DNA of 43,219 bases from a virus, in IMG/VR virus record IMGVR_UViG_3300009034_000083, positions 1-43,219 of that record. One strand, written 5' to 3'. Each line of letters begins with the position of its first letter. Positions within the stretch are counted from its first letter, which is position 1. The notes under the pieces were generated by a model that was not told where the DNA came from, made no database searches, and was given only the letters and a program-made list of their open reading frames with translations. Shown piece by piece: positions 1-7,305 of the stretch. The position numbers and the translations under genes are program-made.

Positions 1-523
1 TACCACCTTTACCGGTGATTCTGTCTACCAACTGTGGTACGGTATCACCGTCTGCTATACCCTGTGTAAGCTGCCTGTTCATTTCTACACGGGAGTTAAT
101 ATCAAGGCTTTCCAACCAATTCTCCATAGGCGCACCACGCATAGGTTCGTTTACTACCAATTCCCGTAATATGCTTTGTGCAGGAGAAGTAAAGTCCAGT
201 ACTACAGGAGAAGATTCATTAAGTATTTTCAGTATATGCTTCATTTCCTGTATACCCAGATCACCCATATCCTTTTGCAATTTAGCGATCATACTCTTCA
301 TAGTCTTGCCTTTTAGTATCGCACGTTCCATTGCTTTCATATTAGTTTTAGTAGGATTCATCTGTGCAACAGTAATAGCATCACCTGCTGTTTTTAATAT
401 CTTTGGCAATATCTTCTCATTATATAATGCAATCAATTCTTTTACTTCATGTGACTTAAACCGCTCTACAAAATGAGCATGTCGTATGGCACGGTCAGTA
501 AGGAAGTCATTAGCGGAAGCCAC
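1..523 (-). CDS. Minor head protein, Mu gpF / SPP1 gp7 type (partial)
   Basis: Probable minor capsid protein that sits near the portal and enters the head with the DNA. Reading leftward, a GTG start at 523 follows GGAGGG (537-532). The TAG stop of the preceding 52-residue gene shares its G with this GTG. About 174 residues are visible before the window ends: a helical, charged N-terminus (MASANDFLTDRAIRHAHFVE), and a later stretch near residues 145-174 (GIADGDTVPQLVDRITGKGG) that resembles the segment of MuF proteins that precedes the conserved core. Its place directly downstream of the portal gene is where phages normally encode this protein. The C-terminal part lies outside the window. Confidence 0.75.
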   Translation of the reverse strand, partial: MASANDFLTDRAIRHAHFVERFKSHEVKELIALYNEKILPKILKTAGDAITVAQMNPTKTNMKAMERAILKGKTMKSMIAKLQKDMGDLGIQEMKHILKILNESSPVVLDFTSPAQSILRELVVNEPMRGAPMENWLESLDINSRVEMNRQLTQGIADGDTVPQLVDRITGKGG

Positions 524-681
524 TACACTAACCCTCCATAAGTTTCCCTGTCCTTCTCGATCTTCTTCATAGCCTTATTCTTCTTATCCCACGGAATATT
601 ATTATACTCTCGTTTCATATCTTTATAACTGCCCTGAATTCGAGTTAGTTTACGTAATTTTTTAGCGGCTTTTTTATTCAT
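523..681 (-). CDS. Small basic protein between portal and minor head genes
   Basis: A 52-residue, lysine-rich protein (starts MNKKAAKKLRKLTR) with no recognised domain. The ATG at 681 overlaps the end of the portal gene. Its ribosome site is formed by the GGAGAAGAAG that also encodes the portal's terminal acidic residues. A longer frame starting at 732 exists but would run 17 codons inside the portal gene, so the internal ATG is preferred. Function unknown; the position suggests a head accessory role only by association. Confidence 0.6.
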   Translation of the reverse strand: MNKKAAKKLRKLTRIQGSYKDMKREYNNIPWDKKNKAMKKIEKDRETYGGLV

Positions 682-2179
682 CTTCTTCTCCTGGAACCGG
701 TGGTATAGGCTCTCCCCCATTCGGTATCGCACCCACCGGCCTACTTAACGTAGGCATAGCCCCTTCTACATCATCCATTTCCACTTCTACATCTACATTC
801 TCAGATAATATACCCCTCATCTTAGCTTCTTTAAGGAATGTTTCCTGTGATATCTGAGGTGGTACGGTTTTACGCATCTCAAGCAGTATCTTTATATCTT
901 CATCCGCTTTCATACCCAAACTAAACTCACTGTATACATCTATACTAAAAGTTTCTTTAAACTCGGTTTCTTTCATTCCCATCCAGATTCCAGCTACTTT
1001 AAAGGCACGTTCTAATACAAACTCTAACTCCCGTATCCATGTCTGCACCGAACTTGTCATTTTAGCTTCGTTTAATATCTGTCCGGTAGCCTTGACATTA
1101 GCAAGATTAGATATCATAGGCTGCAATCCCAACACTTCCATCCGCTCTTCCAAGGACCGTAAGTCCTTCTCCCCAGCTTCGATAGCTTTACCACTATGCT
1201 CTATGAATTTACCATTTGCACTTTCATTTTCTGAGAACATCGCATTAGCAGGACCAAAAACACTATTCTTCCCGGCCTCCTCTTCGGTCATACCAGAGAA
1301 AAACAAAAACGCAAATCTCGAATATCTCAATATGTTCCTCTGATCCGATAAACTCTGCCAATGAGCAAGGTTCATATCTGCAAGCTTTTGTAACGGTGGG
1401 AATCCGATCATAAAACCTTCATGGTTTGTATAATAAGAAACCAATGGTATTCCACCCCCGTTTTTCTCATTAAATGTATGGGGGCCAGAACTCTCTAAAA
1501 CATACATATCCTGTTCTTTGTCAAATACATGTATCTCCCATGTATTTGTATTCCATACTTTTATTTTATCAATTACCTTTTCACCATATCGTCCATCCGG
1601 CACAGTATGTTTTTCTTGTATCCGTATCTGAGTTAGTTTTTCCCGACCATCTGCACCTCGTATGGACCGCCATCCGATAAGATTGTTTGGAGTGATTAAA
1701 GCGAAGTAAGGTAATTCCCCAGATTTATCCAATTCCCCGGAACTGCGCTGTATTACATTACCGTCATCATCAAGCTTCACCGAAAAGTCTATGAGTATAT
1801 GTGCAACACCATAGTTAATACCAGAATACATCACATCTCGGCTGAACTGAGATAAGTCCTGGTCTTTACCGTCTATATCCTTTATTATAGGCATCAGTTT
1901 TTCCGGTACATCTTCGGTTTTAACTTCTTTAGAAAATGGTTTTGATACTATTTTCCAAAGTGTATCTGCGTATGCGCTATATAAAAACGATCTTTCAAGT
2001 CGGTTCTTGTACTGCGTTTCGCTTTCCGCTTCTTCTTTAGGTAGCCATTTTTGCTTTGCTAATCGCATCGCAGAAGTACCACCAAGCAGATCATTAGGTA
2101 AATCCCAATGTGGTTTCATCGTATCGTATCCGATATTTGTGGTATTTACTTTGTCTTTATCTTCTGTTGGTGTTGGCAT
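674..2179 (-). CDS. Portal protein, DUF4055 family
   Basis: Forms the dodecameric ring at one head vertex through which DNA is packaged and ejected. The 501-residue length suits phage portals. Features recalled from DUF4055 proteins are present: a QYKNRLERSFLYSAYADTL segment at residues 57-75, a lipid- or core-like stretch SDQRNILRYSRFAFLFFSGM near residue 278, and an acidic C-terminus ending GEEDE. It lies between terminase and a MuF-type gene, the usual portal position. The ATG at 2179 overlaps the TAA of the upstream gene (TAATG), which suggests translational coupling. Confidence 0.85.
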   Translation of the reverse strand: MPTPTEDKDKVNTTNIGYDTMKPHWDLPNDLLGGTSAMRLAKQKWLPKEEAESETQYKNRLERSFLYSAYADTLWKIVSKPFSKEVKTEDVPEKLMPIIKDIDGKDQDLSQFSRDVMYSGINYGVAHILIDFSVKLDDDGNVIQRSSGELDKSGELPYFALITPNNLIGWRSIRGADGREKLTQIRIQEKHTVPDGRYGEKVIDKIKVWNTNTWEIHVFDKEQDMYVLESSGPHTFNEKNGGGIPLVSYYTNHEGFMIGFPPLQKLADMNLAHWQSLSDQRNILRYSRFAFLFFSGMTEEEAGKNSVFGPANAMFSENESANGKFIEHSGKAIEAGEKDLRSLEERMEVLGLQPMISNLANVKATGQILNEAKMTSSVQTWIRELEFVLERAFKVAGIWMGMKETEFKETFSIDVYSEFSLGMKADEDIKILLEMRKTVPPQISQETFLKEAKMRGILSENVDVEVEMDDVEGAMPTLSRPVGAIPNGGEPIPPVPGEEDE

Positions 2180-2586
2180 TATTTTTTTCCAATTCTTGGT
2201 TTAATTATAGTATACTTTACTATTTCCCATATAATATAACCTCCGATTAAGGTTCCGGCTAAAGGAAGCCATATTTGCCAAAAGGGTGTTTCGTGTTTGG
2301 AATTATCAATAGCTGTTTTAATTTCCATCTTAACCTGAGTTGATACTATTTCCGTTATCTCTGTACGTGATATAATATCACCCTGAATATCCTTATAATT
2401 TTGTTTTAGTTCGGCTACTGCTTCTGTATTAGCTTTGATTTTAGGTGAAGGTTTAACGGATACAGGAGTATTAGAACCAAAAAGAGTACAGCCATAAGCG
2501 TTTAAAATAAAAAACCATACAACAGCAGCAATAGCAACACCAATTAACCCTACCGATATATGATATGCGTATTCTTTTTTATTCAT
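2179..2586 (-). CDS. Two-helix membrane protein with coiled linker
   Basis: A 135-residue protein with a hydrophobic segment at about residues 9-30 (VGLIGVAIAAVVWFFILNAY), a charged helical middle (residues 50-95) and a second membrane segment at about 104-125. Both ends probably face the same side. It could be a holin-like or membrane-anchoring phage protein, but no family is recognised. A lipobox is not convincing although Cys33 follows the first helix. It is coupled to the portal gene by TAATG. Confidence 0.55.
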   Translation of the reverse strand: MNKKEYAYHISVGLIGVAIAAVVWFFILNAYGCTLFGSNTPVSVKPSPKIKANTEAVAELKQNYKDIQGDIISRTEITEIVSTQVKMEIKTAIDNSKHETPFWQIWLPLAGTLIGGYIIWEIVKYTIIKPRIGKK

Positions 2587-2886
2587 CTATTCCCTTAACC
2601 TATCAATCTCAGCTTGCAATTCAGTCTCAATCGGCCTATTATTCCACATTAGGTCATCTGTTATCGGTATACCATACAGAGAAAGAACACAACCCGATGC
2701 ATCTTTATGTAAAACATACGATCCGCTTCTTCTCATCTTTTTACCGCAAATAGGACAATCCTTTAAGTTCAACTCTTTCTCTTTTTCTTCTCTGGTTTTC
2801 TCGCACCAATAACATATCCATTCGCCCTTAAACTGCCAATGAGTAGGTAGTCCACATACAGTACAAACCCCAGGAGTATCGCTCAT
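2587..2886 (-). CDS. Small double zinc-ribbon protein
   Basis: A 99-residue protein with three CxxC-type pairs: CTVC (residues 8-11), CYWC (26-29) and CPICGKKM (44-51). The second half, CPICGKKM followed some 30 residues later by MWNNRP, has the layout of the zinc-ribbon proteins sometimes labelled Lar-like restriction alleviation. That resemblance is weak and no function is claimed. The start overlaps the upstream decarboxylase-like gene by ATGA. Confidence 0.55.
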   Translation of the reverse strand: MSDTPGVCTVCGLPTHWQFKGEWICYWCEKTREEKEKELNLKDCPICGKKMRRSGSYVLHKDASGCVLSLYGIPITDDLMWNNRPIETELQAEIDRLRE

Positions 2887-3254
2887 GTTCTTTCTACTTC
2901 TACTTCATTATCCAATAATCCACCCCAATACTCTAAGCAAAAATCCTTAACTACATTATTATCAAAATCTTTACACGAAAAAATATTAAGGTATATCCTT
3001 TTTCTAACATCTAATGTATGAATCGTTATGTTGCTTGTTCTTATAAATTGTATTGCGGTAATTCCCTTTAAATGGTCTGGGGCGTTTTTGTATTCTTCCG
3101 GATACCCGTCATAATCCCAATAATGCAAATCTTCTCTTTTCATATCAATTCTATGACATAATTCAATCATAAAACACCCAATATCATACCGATTAAACTT
3201 GGTTGCATTACATCCGTGCATATCAAGTATTAACTCTTTCCCGAAACCGTCCAT
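2883..3254 (-). CDS. AdoMet-decarboxylase-fold (SpeD-like) pyruvoyl enzyme, probably altered substrate
   Basis: A 123-residue single-domain SpeD-like protein. Compared from memory with the Thermotoga enzyme, the self-cleaving serine (Ser74, equivalent to Ser63), His79 (His68) and Cys94 (Cys83) are all present, with the exact 5- and 20-residue spacings. The segment is TSNITIHTLDV where SAM decarboxylases have ESHxxIHTWPE. The tryptophan that stacks on adenine (Trp70) is Leu81, and the glutamate that binds ribose (Glu72) is Val83. Processing and decarboxylation may therefore survive while SAM binding is lost. Ornithine or arginine is a possible substrate, by analogy with reported neofunctionalised homologues. 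GAGGG precedes the ATG. No other polyamine gene is nearby. Confidence 0.72.
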   Translation of the reverse strand: MDGFGKELILDMHGCNATKFNRYDIGCFMIELCHRIDMKREDLHYWDYDGYPEEYKNAPDHLKGITAIQFIRTSNITIHTLDVRKRIYLNIFSCKDFDNNVVKDFCLEYWGGLLDNEVEVERT

Positions 3255-3271
3255 CTATCCCTCAAATCGAA

Positions 3272-3326
3272 GGGCGGGTAAAGGAAGTAGCAAACCTAAC
3301 CCCGCCCCCCTGTCTGGCTATAGCCA
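3272..3326. repeat. Intergenic inverted repeats upstream of the SpeD-like gene
   Basis: The 78-base gap between two leftward genes holds a 7-base GC-rich inverted repeat (GGGCGGG 3272-3278, CCCGCCC 3301-3307) and a perfect 12-base palindrome TGGCTATAGCCA (3315-3326). The loop contains AAGGAAGTAGC on the plus strand, matching the initiation cassette found on the minus strand elsewhere. No T-run follows, so it is not a typical intrinsic terminator. An operator or processing site is possible. Confidence 0.35.
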
Positions 3327-3332
3327 AATATA

Positions 3333-3614
3333 TCATGTTAAATCTATCCAATCTGTATCACCATGAAAAGCAATCTGATTTTCTGTAGTCCCACCCGTAA
3401 AAGTAACGTCATCAGCAGTACTTCCACAAGTAATCGTATAAGGTGGCAACGGTTCTTGCTTAACATAAGTCCACCATGGAGGCCAACCGATATACACTGT
3501 TTCCATGGGATTGAATACACTATCTAGTATATCGTACAACTTCTTTGCTTCATCCAGGCTCAGTTCTACCTTACGCCCATCTATTTCGATTCCGATTGTT
3601 ATTTTGTGTGACAT
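3333..3614 (-). CDS. Small protein of unknown function
   Basis: 93 residues, beginning MSHKITIGIEIDGRKVELSL. The N-terminal third looks like a two-strand plus helix unit (DEAKKLYDILDSVF). It is followed by a proline- and tryptophan-rich stretch (GWPPWWTYVKQEPLPPYT) and a Thr/Gly-rich tail. No family recognised. The start is set by AAGGAGTAGCAATG, in which the TAG is the stop of the upstream gene. Confidence 0.5.
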   Translation of the reverse strand: MSHKITIGIEIDGRKVELSLDEAKKLYDILDSVFNPMETVYIGWPPWWTYVKQEPLPPYTITCGSTADDVTFTGGTTENQIAFHGDTDWIDLT

Positions 3615-3616
3615 TG

Positions 3617-3817
3617 CTACTCCTTTATATCTATCGCACTAAACATAATTCCCTGCCGTACTAAATTCATATGTCTATTAAAGTCAAATTCTGTTTCTAT
3701 ATCACATCCTTTTGGTAGCCATTCCCTAAACTTTACAGCTCCCGGTATAGTATCGCTTAATTTTACTTTACGTATCTTTCTCCATATACCGTCTTCACTT
3801 TTATATTTCATGTTCAT
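3617..3817 (-). CDS. Small protein of unknown function
   Basis: 66 residues (starts MNMKYKSEDGIWRKIRKVKL), mixed alpha/beta by composition, with no recognised motif. The junction GGAGAGTAGCATG places the ribosome site inside the last codons of the upstream gene and leaves one base between its TAG and this ATG. It belongs to the string of small genes between terminase and portal. Confidence 0.5.
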   Translation of the reverse strand: MNMKYKSEDGIWRKIRKVKLSDTIPGAVKFREWLPKGCDIETEFDFNRHMNLVRQGIMFSAIDIKE

Positions 3818-3818
3818 G

Positions 3819-4085
3819 CTACTCTCCCGTTATATCTTTAACTTCTAAAGCGTTTGGTATATGAATTAGACCATCCCTATCAACCTCAAGCATTTTTATT
3901 CTGTCTTCTAAGCCCTTTAATCTCATTTCGGTTGCGGTTTCTTCTTTTCGTTCTTCAATCTCTTCTTCTGTCCCTACATGTAAAGCCCTTACTTCCCATA
4001 AGTTTTTTACACGCTGTAAGTCTTCCCATGCATCAGATAAGGGTTTCGTTTTACCCCAAGTACCGTCTTTAAATTCTATTGCCAT
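3819..4085 (-). CDS. Small protein with C-terminal coiled coil
   Basis: 88 residues from the ATG at 4085, preceded by AAGGAAAGTAGC. A six-codon longer version would use a TTG with no ribosome site. Residues 40-75 are a charged heptad-like helix (EEEIEERKEETATEMRLKGL), probably a coiled coil for oligomerisation. No family recognised. Confidence 0.5.
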   Translation of the reverse strand: MAIEFKDGTWGKTKPLSDAWEDLQRVKNLWEVRALHVGTEEEIEERKEETATEMRLKGLEDRIKMLEVDRDGLIHIPNALEVKDITGE

Positions 4086-4086
4086 G

Positions 4087-4260
4087 CTACTTTCCTTTAT
4101 CAACCTTAAAATTACATCCTATAACCCAACTCGCTAAAGCCATAAGCTTTAATCCTATCCACATACGTAAACGAAATTCTTTCGTGACCTTAACCATTAC
4201 CGTTAAAGTCGTATCCTTACTTAATTTTCTTACATTTAAGTTAGAAAATGTACTCGCCAT
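4087..4260 (-). CDS. Short membrane-anchored conserved phage-type protein
   Basis: A 57-residue frame: MASTFSNLNVRKLSKDTTLT, then VMVKVTKEFRLRMWIGLKLM, then an alanine- and tryptophan-containing hydrophobic stretch ending in Cys49. GGGAGGGACTA precedes the ATG, and TAATG couples it to the upstream gene. The layout of a basic FRLRxWIGLKL segment followed by a short hydrophobic region and CxF recalls small phage proteins found in many head operons. Function unknown. Confidence 0.55.
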   Translation of the reverse strand: MASTFSNLNVRKLSKDTTLTVMVKVTKEFRLRMWIGLKLMALASWVIGCNFKVDKGK

Positions 4261-4508
4261 TAGTCCCTCCCCGTAGCAGCCTCAAACAATATCACATCAA
4301 TATCGTGATCCCGTAACCACTTACGGGCTTCAGCTGCCGTGAATTCCTTACGATCAAATCTATAGGCTTGAGCGGTAACTGTTGTCTTACCCTTCAGCCT
4401 ACCTACTATAAGCCTAATTCCTTTTTTTATATTTGTAGAGCGGAAAGACTCTTTCTGGAAGTCTCCGGGCCTACGCACCCTCCCACTATGCTCATTTTCA
4501 AACGGCAT
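4260..4508 (-). CDS. Small conserved phage protein next to terminase
   Basis: 82 residues. The block FQKESFRSTNIKKGIRLIVG, then LKGKTTVTAQAYRFDRKEFT and AAEARKWLRDHDI, matches a recurring phage pattern (SFR...GI..I.GRLKG....QAYRF....FTA.EA..WL) that occurs as short stand-alone genes and near head proteins. No reaction can be assigned. The start follows AAGGAAGTAAC, whose TAA is the stop of the preceding gene. Confidence 0.6.
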   Translation of the reverse strand: MPFENEHSGRVRRPGDFQKESFRSTNIKKGIRLIVGRLKGKTTVTAQAYRFDRKEFTAAEARKWLRDHDIDVILFEAATGRD

Positions 4509-4509
4509 G

Positions 4510-4731
4510 TTACTTCCTTTCTATTTTAATGCCACAAATTGGGCAGTAATTAAATATTTCATCTTCTGGTCCATTTAAAAGCGACTTACTTGCTTCGTGT
4601 ATAAGTTTATCATACTTCTGCCAATCGCCATCGCCTACAGATAACCCTACAACACAATCATCACATTTAGGCAATTTAACCCACTCACCATTAACAAGAT
4701 ACTTCCTTGGTAATTCAACCATATCTTCCAT
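4510..4731 (-). CDS. Small zinc-ribbon protein
   Basis: 73 residues from the ATG at 4731, which carries the initiation cassette GAAGGAAGTAGC. It has a CDDC pair near residue 23 and CPICGIKIERK at the C-terminus, probably one zinc site. The same frame opens further upstream, at an ATG (4782) that overlaps the TerL stop as TGATG, so a 17-codon N-terminal extension is possible. No function is claimed. Confidence 0.5.
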   Translation of the reverse strand: MEDMVELPRKYLVNGEWVKLPKCDDCVVGLSVGDGDWQKYDKLIHEASKSLLNGPEDEIFNYCPICGIKIERK

Positions 4732-4781
4732 GCTACTTCCTTCTAATATATCTTCTATCTTTTTCTGCGTACCACCCAACA

Positions 4782-6065
4782 TCACACCATCTCCACAACT
4801 CTAACCTTATGTATCTTCGTAACGGGATATAGAAATTGAAGAGCATAAGTAGCGGCATCGCTCGCATGAGTCCTCGATTCATCTGACTTGTCTATCTCCC
4901 CATACTTATCCCGTTCACACTTCTCTAAGTCCTCGGTCAATTCCGGGCATTTATCTGTATCTATCGTAGCCTTACCCTTACCGAACATCGTATTAGCACT
5001 ATTAAGCCTATCCCTTACAGGTGGATTTCCTGCATGAGCATACACACGAAAGCCGCTCTTCTCTAAAATAGCTATATCTGAATTAGTAGCAGAAGTCTCT
5101 CGATGTTTAGCTGAAGGATCGGGGTATACGTGAATCTTCTTACCGGGATATTGAGTTTTTATAATGTCGCACATTATTTGTGTTTGTGGCTTATCTGAAT
5201 AACCGGGATGCTTCAATATAATCTCATCAAAGTAATGCACCTTACCGTCACTTGGTACATGTATAAATACTTCAGCACACATTTTGTGTACGTTGAAGTC
5301 CATGCCAATACAATAAACAGGTTGTTCATCAATCTTGCCATAGCTTGATTCAAAACTATCGTTAGATACATGATTAACGCTACGTTTAAACCCATAATAT
5401 GCTTGCATTCCGTTGACGTTTACAAATTCAGCATCTAAATATTGCTTACGGAGTAAATCATCATACTGATTAAACATCGTCTGAATATAATCTTCTGGCA
5501 AAAAGTGATTGTCGGTTGTTTTTGCTCTGATAAGTGGACCAATCGGTTTCTTTTCAAACCACTCATACATCATGCGAAAACCCTCTGGGGTCGTCGCTAA
5601 TCCCGCTGTAGAGTCTTTACATCCCCTCATCCTAGCTATCATCTTAGTAAAGAAAATCTTTTGTTTATGGGGTTTTAATATATCAACCTCATCAGAAAGC
5701 GAATCTGTCGCATCGTATCCGATAATTCCTTCTGGATTAGACATAGACCGAAACCATATTTCACCGGTAAACACACCCTGTTTAACCGTCATTTTTCTAT
5801 TACTTGCAGACCATGCATATTTAATACCGTACATATCAAATAATTCGTGAAAATCGGGGATATTAATATCTGCCAAGTCTCTATATGTAGGAGCATAAAC
5901 AGGTATTACGGCCCATTTTCTTTTCTTTAGCCGTTCCATTGCCCGATATACTATTGATTGAGATTTACCTGAACCAAACCCCCCGACAATTCCAGTAAAC
6001 TTCTCATTTGAAGTCGCAAAGGCTTCTTGATGCTTTAAAACAGTGAATTCAGATTCAACTTTCAT
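4782..6065 (-). CDS. terL: Terminase large subunit
   Basis: ATP-driven DNA packaging motor and headful nuclease. 427 residues from ATG 6065. The ATPase domain has Walker A GGFGSGKS (residues 28-35), Walker B-like DSLSDEVD with Asp125-Glu126, and the coupling motif GLATTPEG. The nuclease half has GMDFNVHK, YPDPSAKHRET and a C-terminal DESRTHASDAATYAL, the acidic positions expected of the RNase H-fold nuclease. The frame stays open another 159 codons upstream, but that stretch is serine-rich nonsense overlapping TerS in another frame. ATG 6065 lies 11 bases inside the end of TerS, typical of a terS-terL pair. Confidence 0.9.
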   Translation of the reverse strand: MKVESEFTVLKHQEAFATSNEKFTGIVGGFGSGKSQSIVYRAMERLKKRKWAVIPVYAPTYRDLADINIPDFHELFDMYGIKYAWSASNRKMTVKQGVFTGEIWFRSMSNPEGIIGYDATDSLSDEVDILKPHKQKIFFTKMIARMRGCKDSTAGLATTPEGFRMMYEWFEKKPIGPLIRAKTTDNHFLPEDYIQTMFNQYDDLLRKQYLDAEFVNVNGMQAYYGFKRSVNHVSNDSFESSYGKIDEQPVYCIGMDFNVHKMCAEVFIHVPSDGKVHYFDEIILKHPGYSDKPQTQIMCDIIKTQYPGKKIHVYPDPSAKHRETSATNSDIAILEKSGFRVYAHAGNPPVRDRLNSANTMFGKGKATIDTDKCPELTEDLEKCERDKYGEIDKSDESRTHASDAATYALQFLYPVTKIHKVRVVEMV

Positions 6066-6553
6066 TCTTTTTAACAACCTTGAATTTAAAGTCATAAGTA
6101 TGAGGCACATTATCGCTACCATGATCAACATCAAGAGGGTCTTTACCGTTCTTTTTCCAGTCCTTGTGTTGTCTATTGACAAGCCAGAATATACACGCTG
6201 TAACATCCGGTGGATAGTGCTTAATAACAGCGGTTTTCGTAATAATGCCTTGGAAATTAGAGATATGGACTTCGGGATGTGAGTATCCTGTTGCTCTTTT
6301 AAATAATGCGACCTTAACCTTTTCGTCTGCGATTGCTTTACCGTTTCGGAGTGAGTCAAAAAACTGGGGATATCTTTTTTTCCAGTTATTGATGGTGCAT
6401 TCGGTAACGTGGAAGTGTTCTGCGATTTCCTTATCAATCCATCCAAGCTCTGCGAGGATTTCAGCTTCAGATTCGTACTTGTCTTTATATTTAGACTTTC
6501 GTCCGGGTTTGCCTTTGCTACGTGATTTTTTCTTAGGATCACTAATATGTCAT
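6055..6553 (-). CDS. terS: Terminase small subunit with disrupted or non-canonical start
   Basis: DNA-recognition subunit of the packaging terminase. The frame ending at TGA 6057-6055 reads DPKKKSRSKGKPGRKSKYKD, then a helix-turn-helix (IDKEIAEHFHVTECTINNWK), then a FDSLRNGKAIADEKVKVALF oligomerisation-like region and HDWKKN-type C-terminus, all typical of TerS. The frame has no ATG, GTG or TTG near its beginning. A well-placed ATG (6553, with GGAAAG six bases upstream) reads ATG ACA TAT TAG and is out of frame by two bases. Losing one TA from TATATT would explain this. An ATT start at 6546 is the alternative. Confidence 0.72.
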
Positions 6554-6577
6554 ATCAGTCTTTCCGCTACTAAAATT

Positions 6578-6587
6578 GTGGTACCAC
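6578..6587. promoter_or_regulatory. Perfect palindrome GTGGTACCAC, candidate operator
   Basis: A 10-base perfect dyad lies a few bases downstream of the -10 element of the promoter before TerS, about where transcription would start, and upstream of the TerS ribosome site. A repressor or activator bound here could control the packaging and head operon. Its short length means chance cannot be excluded. Confidence 0.4.
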
Positions 6588-6591
6588 TACT

Positions 6592-6622
6592 ATTATATAT
6601 ACACCAAAAATTGATTTTTCAA
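6592..6622 (-). promoter_or_regulatory. Candidate promoter of the packaging/head operon
   Basis: On the minus strand, TTGAAA (6622-6617) is followed after 17 bases by TATATA (6599-6594) or after 19 by TATAAT (6597-6592). It lies in an AT-rich gap of about 115 bases between the sigma-like gene and TerS, one of the few gaps in the tightly packed gene order. That supports a separate late transcription start. Confidence 0.5.
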
Positions 6623-6670
6623 GTATTTTTTAAAAGTAGTTACAAGGTGTTTAATTTAAAAGAGATAAAT

Positions 6671-6919
6671 TTATTTGTTATTCTCTGCTTTTTCTCTCTT
6701 TTGGTCTTGTTCTATTCTTCTATAAATTATACGCCGTAAAGTCTGCGCAAGGTATCCTCGTGCCGTTTTTGGGCGTATCTTTTTACCTCTGCTTATAATA
6801 TCAAAGACTTTTAGATACGTTTCCTGTACGTAATCATACGCATCTTCGGTATTACCGGATAGTCTTACAGCCATTTGATACAGGTAATTGTAGTGTTGGG
6901 TTATATCGTGGTTGGTTAT
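6671..6919 (-). CDS. Sigma-70 region 2-like small protein
   Basis: The frame reads HDITQHYNYLYQMAVRLSGN, then TEDAYDYVQETYLKVFDI, then ARGYLAQTLRRIIYRRI. This is the pattern of sigma-factor region 2 (AxDxVQExxLKxF). The protein is only about 82 residues and lacks a region 4, so it may be a sigma fragment, an anti-sigma partner or a promoter-recognition accessory. The first ATG (6874) has no ribosome site and would cut region 2. The frame is open back to 6919, where an ATA overlaps the previous stop (ATAA), as ATGA does elsewhere. GAGAG lies 6-10 bases upstream. The start is uncertain. Confidence 0.5.
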   Translation of the reverse strand: MTNHDITQHYNYLYQMAVRLSGNTEDAYDYVQETYLKVFDIISRGKKIRPKTARGYLAQTLRRIIYRRIEQDQKREKAENNK

Positions 6920-7305
6920 GGGTTATCTCTCAATACATCGTTGATAGAGGCGATGGCTTTAGTGATTCTACAATTAACACAAACCATACCATTATTGATA
7001 TGACATCCGCACAGTTCGGGCGCTTCTTCAACGCTTTCTAACGCATCCCGAGCGAGGGTGAGGGATTTCATGGCTTCTTTGTAATAACCAGACATCTCTA
7101 CATATTTATCTCCGTTAAATAATGCAGTCTCCTTCAACTCCGCAATCTCCTGCTTGAGTTGTTTTATAATATCTTCTGCCTCTATCAATGTTTGTCCTTC
7201 TATTTTTATCGGTTCCATTCCAGACCCACTGCAATGATAGCAATCTTTTAATGAATCTTCCCAATCATCTCCCCTTCCATTACATACATGACATTTTTTA
7301 CTCAT
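6916..7305 (-). CDS. DnaJ-type zinc finger and coiled-coil protein
   Basis: 129 residues. The N-terminus has CHVCNGRGD and CYHCSGSG (residues 5-12 and 22-29), which are CxxCxGxG repeats as in the DnaJ zinc domain. A long helix follows (AEDIIKQLKQEIAELKETAL), and CGCH...CVNC lies near the C-terminus. No J domain is present. Probably a small phage protein with one or two zinc sites and a coiled coil; function unknown. Confidence 0.5.
   Translation of the reverse strand: MSKKCHVCNGRGDDWEDSLKDCYHCSGSGMEPIKIEGQTLIEAEDIIKQLKQEIAELKETALFNGDKYVEMSGYYKEAMKSLTLARDALESVEEAPELCGCHINNGMVCVNCRITKAIASINDVLRDNP

Noticed and set aside
15-476. Open frame on the plus strand, 153 codons
   Set aside because: It lies antisense to the minor head gene, has no ribosome site, and its peptide is low-complexity shadow sequence.
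6066-6542. Open frame extending TerL upstream by 159 codons
   Set aside because: The peptide is serine-rich nonsense and overlaps the real TerS helix-turn-helix frame; TerL begins at 6065.
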